8,453 nucleotides of DNA from Verrucomicrobia bacterium UBA6015 (GTDB lineage Bacteria; Verrucomicrobiota; Kiritimatiellia; UBA8416). The translations under genes and the position numbers were made by a program. Positions within the stretch are counted from its first letter, which is position 1. Each line of letters opens with the position of its first letter. Where the stretch lies: contig DIZZ01000114.1 in the NCBI GenBank assembly GCA_002428045.1, positions 1 to 8,453 on the forward strand. Reading direction: 5' to 3'. Positions 5,757 to 8,453 of this stretch are shown here, in pieces. The notes under the pieces are model-generated. The model ran no database searches and was not told the DNA's origin. It was given only the letters and a program-made list of their open reading frames with translations.

Positions 5757-6231
5757 ATGACGGATCGCCCGCCCCGTCACGGCCTTTGAATTCGGTGTAT
5801 TGACGACCGTGGAAATGACTGTCGCTGTGCTGGTGTACATTCCCGTGGCGTGGATGGCGGATCGTACAACCAAGAAACCCTTCGTGGCGATGACGTTTGT
5901 CTTCTTTACCCTTTTCCCGTTGGCGCTGTTGTTCTGCCAGTCATTCTGGACGCTGGCTGCTGTTTTTGTGTTGCGCGGCCTCAAGGAGTTCGGGGAACCG
6001 ACGCGCAAGGCCCTGATCATGGACCTGGCCCCTGAAGGCCGCAAGGCCGCCATGTTCGGTCTCTACTACCTGCTCCGCGACGTCGTCGTCTCGGTAGCCG
6101 CCTTCGGAGGGGCCTTCCTCTGGATCATCAGTCCGACGGTCAACTTCCTGGCCGCCTTCGCCTTCGGTGTGGCGGGGACCACCTGGTTTATCCTTTTCGG
6201 CAAGGACGATTCGCCCGAAAACACGCCGTAA
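5757..6231 (+). pseudogene. MFS transporter remnant, C-terminal part with one-base frameshift
   Basis: The readable part (5761-6231) covers the last five or so membrane helices of a major facilitator transporter. It has 'TVAVLVYIPVAWMADRTTKK' with the loop 8-9 DR motif, a helix at LFPLALLFC, the conserved 'LRGLKEFGEPTRKALIMD' stretch, and two more hydrophobic segments ending ILFGKDDSPENTP. A full transporter needs about 400 residues and twelve helices, so the first half is missing. ATG 5757 has a good SD (AGAGGA, 5746-5751), but its frame ends after ten codons (MTDRPPRHGL). Removing one C from the CCCC run at 5772-5775 joins it to the transporter frame as MTDRPPVTAFEFG, so an insertion there broke the frame. 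A TTG at 5800 could still start a 143-aa piece. No N-terminal half is found elsewhere in the window. It is probably non-functional. Confidence 0.75.
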
Positions 6232-6306
6232 TGAAACAAAGAGAAGCATTCCTCATGAAATACTAATCATTGAATGTGATGATGTTTAAAAAGGAGGGTC
6301 GCTTTT

Positions 6307-6654
6307 ATGAAGATGGAACAGGTACGTGGGGATGGACAGGTAACGCATCTGGCGCTGGCGGGGAAATTGGATATGGGTGGTGTCCAGGCAATCGAAATTC
6401 CGTTCACGGCGGCAACAGCGGCAGCAGGAAAGCCCGCACTGATTGACATTTCAGAGGTGGTTTTTGTCTCGTCGCTCGGTTTGCGGATGTTTCTAAGCGC
6501 ATACAAGGCGCTCAAAGCAAAAGGGCACCGGATGCTCTTGTTCCGACCTGCGCAGGGCGTGGAATCGGTATTGATTGGCGCTGGGTTCTCTGAATTCGTA
6601 TGCAAATCCGCAGATGAACGCACGGCGCTCGACGAACTGCTGACGACTCCTTAA
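6307..6654 (+). CDS. STAS-domain anti-sigma factor antagonist-like protein
   Basis: The 115-aa product is a single STAS domain of the SpoIIAA/RsbV type. It has the usual strand order: 'VTHLALAGKLDM', a helix rich in Ala, 'PALIDISEVVFVSSLGLRMFLSAYKAL', 'KGHRMLLFR' and a C-terminal 'VLIGAGFSEFV'. In RsbV-like proteins the phosphorylated Ser follows an Asp in 'DS-[ST]-G-L'; here the site reads SSLGL, and S56 is the aligned residue. Partner-switching proteins of this sort bind an anti-sigma kinase when unphosphorylated. No kinase or phosphatase gene is adjacent, so its partner lies elsewhere. A strong SD AAGGAGG (6291-6297) lies nine bases before the ATG, the best ribosome site in the window. The gene converges with the transglutaminase-like gene, 11 nt apart. 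It shares no obvious promoter with the transporter remnant. Confidence 0.88.
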   Translation: MKMEQVRGDGQVTHLALAGKLDMGGVQAIEIPFTAATAAAGKPALIDISEVVFVSSLGLRMFLSAYKALKAKGHRMLLFRPAQGVESVLIGAGFSEFVCKSADERTALDELLTTP

Positions 6655-6662
6655 CGTCGGCA
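6638..6662. terminator. Hairpin between convergent genes, weak bidirectional terminator
   Basis: TGCTGACG (6638-6645) pairs with CGTCGGCA (6655-6662), with one T-G wobble and a 9-base loop that contains the STAS gene's stop codon. It lies exactly at the convergence of two genes but has no T run on either side. Any effect on termination would be modest or factor-dependent. Confidence 0.35.
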
Positions 6663-6665
6663 TCA

Positions 6666-8087
6666 TCAGATGTCAACGGTCTTTACCTTGGCGGTGATTG
6701 CATCGCTGGCGCAGCCGTTTCCGCAGCCGTCACGCCGGAAAAGAAACAGGGTTTTCACGGGCTTCCGCTCGCCTGCAACTTCCAGGTACGGGTAGGCCAG
6801 GAAGTTGATCGGCCCGGACGCGGGCCCCGGATCGAGCAGGAGATCCCGCCCCCGCGAGAACTCGAAGCGGTTGGCGGGGTGATGACCAAAATAATACATG
6901 CTTAACGCACTGAACTTATCGGCCTCGCTGATATCAATGGGCCACCATTTGCCATCGGCATAGAACTCGGCCCAGCAGTGATAACCATCCGTTCCGCCAT
7001 CATTCCGTTCGGAAGGAATCGCCACGCCGATCGCAAAGCGGGCCGGTATGCCAACCGCCCGTGCCAGCGCGATAAAATAGGAATGGTAATCCGTGCAGTT
7101 GCCATAAAGCGAATCACACACATACATCGCATCGCCCTGCCCCCAGCCCTCGCCGAACTTCATATAGCGCATCTGCTCCATGACATGGTCATACAGGGCG
7201 CGGGCACGCTGCAAGACGCCCTCGCGGCCCGCCACGGCCTTTTCGGCTTCCGCCTTGATCCGTTCATTGAGCGGAACCATGCGTTCCGGCTTCAGATGCG
7301 CCTGTGCGGCAACCGCGTCGCCCGGATAGGCCTTCTTCTCGATGCGCTCGACCTGATAGACGATCTCGATGGTACTGCCGCTATCCGCCGCCCCCAATTC
7401 GAGGAAAAGCACCCGATTCCCATGGGCGCTATCCGTGAGGATGCGCCGCTTTCCGGGCGTCGTGATCGACTTGATCTCGACCTTCTGATAATCGTCGGAA
7501 TCCGCCAGTGGCAGCCAGCATTTGGCGGCCTCTGCGAGTTCTGGCAGCACGGCCTGATACCGGAATTCAAAGGCATCCTTCCCGGTCAACACGCCAAGCA
7601 ATACGTCCGAGGCATCATCCACCGGCGCACGAACCCAATGTTTATCCTCGTTCTGTTTCCAAAGGTAATAGGGGCGGCCATTCAACTTATGAACGGTCGT
7701 CTCGGTCACCTTCATCGAGCCGGGATCGCCTTCCATGAAAAAATCAATATCGTAGAATTGACCGTCCTCACTGGCCATGTCCACACAGGCGAAATGGCGC
7801 TGGGGGGCCAGGGAGGCCAGATACTCGACATGAACCCGCACCAGTCGGAGGCGGAGTTCCTTTCCCTCGAACGGAACCGTGAAATGCCCATTGCCACGCG
7901 CGACCTCCTCAGCAATGTGCTTCTCGATTCCGGCCTGGATATCCCCCGTGACAATTGTCGGAACATAGCGCTCGGATTCGGCCGCTTCACCCGGGTTCTC
8001 GTTCTCCATTGGTGATTGGCGGCAACCACTCGTCGCCAACAGCATGACCACGCAGCAAACATAGGGAAGGAATGCGGTACGCTTCAT
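6666..8087 (-). CDS. Transglutaminase-like lipoprotein
   Basis: The 473-aa product starts MKRTAFLPYVCCVVMLLATSGC, a signal peptide with a lipobox-like end: the acceptor Cys would be residue 22, and Thr at -3 is less usual than Leu. The C-terminal half has a transglutaminase-like core (papain fold). C331 lies in 'GNCTDYHSYFIALARAVGIPAR', H370 in 'GYHCWAEF' and D385 in 'WWPIDIS', a complete Cys-His-Asp triad. The first 240 residues are a beta-rich region typical of the domain that precedes such cores in envelope proteins. The protein probably sits in the periplasm or outer membrane and cleaves or modifies peptide bonds; the true substrate is unknown. ATG 8087 is chosen because it gives the signal peptide. 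An AAAGG about ten bases before it could be the SD. It follows the small lipoprotein gene, but a terminator lies between them. Confidence 0.85.
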   Translation of the reverse strand: MKRTAFLPYVCCVVMLLATSGCRQSPMENENPGEAAESERYVPTIVTGDIQAGIEKHIAEEVARGNGHFTVPFEGKELRLRLVRVHVEYLASLAPQRHFACVDMASEDGQFYDIDFFMEGDPGSMKVTETTVHKLNGRPYYLWKQNEDKHWVRAPVDDASDVLLGVLTGKDAFEFRYQAVLPELAEAAKCWLPLADSDDYQKVEIKSITTPGKRRILTDSAHGNRVLFLELGAADSGSTIEIVYQVERIEKKAYPGDAVAAQAHLKPERMVPLNERIKAEAEKAVAGREGVLQRARALYDHVMEQMRYMKFGEGWGQGDAMYVCDSLYGNCTDYHSYFIALARAVGIPARFAIGVAIPSERNDGGTDGYHCWAEFYADGKWWPIDISEADKFSALSMYYFGHHPANRFEFSRGRDLLLDPGPASGPINFLAYPYLEVAGERKPVKTLFLFRRDGCGNGCASDAITAKVKTVDI

Positions 8088-8121
8088 AAGAGAGGAGCCT
8101 TTCTGTAATTCACGCAACTGG

Positions 8122-8164
8122 AAAAACGAACGAAAGCGGGGATCGTTCAACGCCCCGCTTTCGT
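8122..8164 (-). terminator. Intrinsic terminator after the small lipoprotein gene
   Basis: Read leftward, ACGAAAGCGGGG (8164-8153) pairs perfectly with CCCCGCTTTCGT (8141-8130) around an 11-base loop and is followed by TCGTTTTT (8129-8122). It lies 53 bases past the stop of the small lipoprotein gene and 35-45 bases before the start of the transglutaminase-like gene, so it may end one transcript or attenuate the next. Confidence 0.8.
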
Positions 8165-8216
8165 CCGAATGAACAACTGGGCCACCGGTCATCCATTATG
8201 CCACGGATCGATCAAC

Positions 8217-8399
8217 TCAATGCGCGGGATGATCCTTGGGCTTGGCATCGGCAGGTTGCTCGGGGGTGGGGGCGGGATTCTCAACCTTTGCCTCGTTGAC
8301 CACCGGCGCTTTCGTCTCCTCCGTGTTCTGGCAGCCAGCCAACCCGAATGCAACTGCGCCCATGGCGATGGTTCCAAGTAATACGATACGGTTCTTCAT
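8217..8399 (-). CDS. Small Pro/Ala/Glu/Lys-rich lipoprotein
   Basis: The 60-aa product has a signal peptide ending in a canonical lipobox LAGC with the acceptor Cys at residue 23. The mature part is about 38 residues, starting CQNTEETKAPVV and ending DHPAH, rich in Pro, Ala, Glu and Lys and without a folded domain. It would be a lipid-anchored, flexible, charged peptide in the envelope, with unknown role. ATG 8399 is well supported by AAGGAG eight bases upstream. The Lys and acidic residues could be substrates for a neighbouring transglutaminase-like enzyme, but this is speculation. An intrinsic terminator follows it. Similar short lipoproteins are often missed in annotation, and I know no family name for it. 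Confidence 0.8.
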   Translation of the reverse strand: MKNRIVLLGTIAMGAVAFGLAGCQNTEETKAPVVNEAKVENPAPTPEQPADAKPKDHPAH

Positions 8400-8453
8400 G
8401 CTGACTCTCCTTCTGTTGTCGTTCATGCGAGGGCAACGGTTCAAGACCACGAA

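Noticed and set aside
6978..8015. Long rightward open frame (345 codons) opposite the transglutaminase-like gene
   Set aside because: It is the mirror of a GC-rich real gene with a signal peptide and catalytic triad on the other strand. Its product shows no domain and has the Arg/His/Ile-rich look of antisense translation.
1..8453. CRISPR array, tRNA or rRNA genes
   Set aside because: No regularly spaced direct repeats, no cloverleaf with a recognisable T arm and no conserved rRNA segments were seen on either strand.

Overview
The window reads as bacterial chromosomal DNA with mostly GC-rich coding sequence. Two genes near the right end encode lipobox signal peptides, which suits a Gram-negative envelope. 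I cannot assign a species. The mix of a PurD-like ligase, a STAS regulator, an AAA/DUF234-type ATPase and lipoproteins would suit a PVC-group or deltaproteobacterial-type genome, but that is only an impression.

Left part (1-2950). A partial leftward gene (1-131) resembles the N-terminus of a PurD-like enzyme. Its leader holds an SD-masking hairpin, a terminator-like hairpin with six U, and a 117-bp layered imperfect palindrome (191-307). Then comes a visibly AT-richer rightward block of three overlapping genes (511-2898): a TIGR04255-like protein, an unrecognised 220-aa protein, and a ComEC/Rec2-type metallo-beta-lactamase-fold hydrolase. The overlaps (29 and 22 nt) argue for one translationally coupled operon. 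The base composition and the broken genes nearby suggest an acquired cassette. A defence or stress role is possible but unproven, and this is the best candidate in the window for an undescribed system.

Middle (2950-6240). At about 2965 the sequence turns GC-rich. A Cys-motif gene (2966-3488) is broken by a frame change and probably an internal deletion. It is followed 6 nt later by an intact class I glutamine amidotransferase (3495-4211). An AT-rich promoter-like spacer with an inverted repeat leads into an AAA ATPase with a PD-(D/E)XK-like C-terminal domain (4307-5728). Next comes the C-terminal part of an MFS transporter (5757-6231), which lacks its first half and carries an apparent one-base insertion in a C run.

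Right part (6240-8453). A STAS-domain anti-anti-sigma-like protein (6307-6654, +) converges with a transglutaminase-like lipoprotein (6666-8087, -). Upstream of the latter is a small Pro/Ala/Glu/Lys-rich lipoprotein (8217-8399, -), separated from it by a strong leftward intrinsic terminator (8122-8164). Overall the window looks like a core GC-rich background interrupted by a mobile-looking module and littered with gene remnants.
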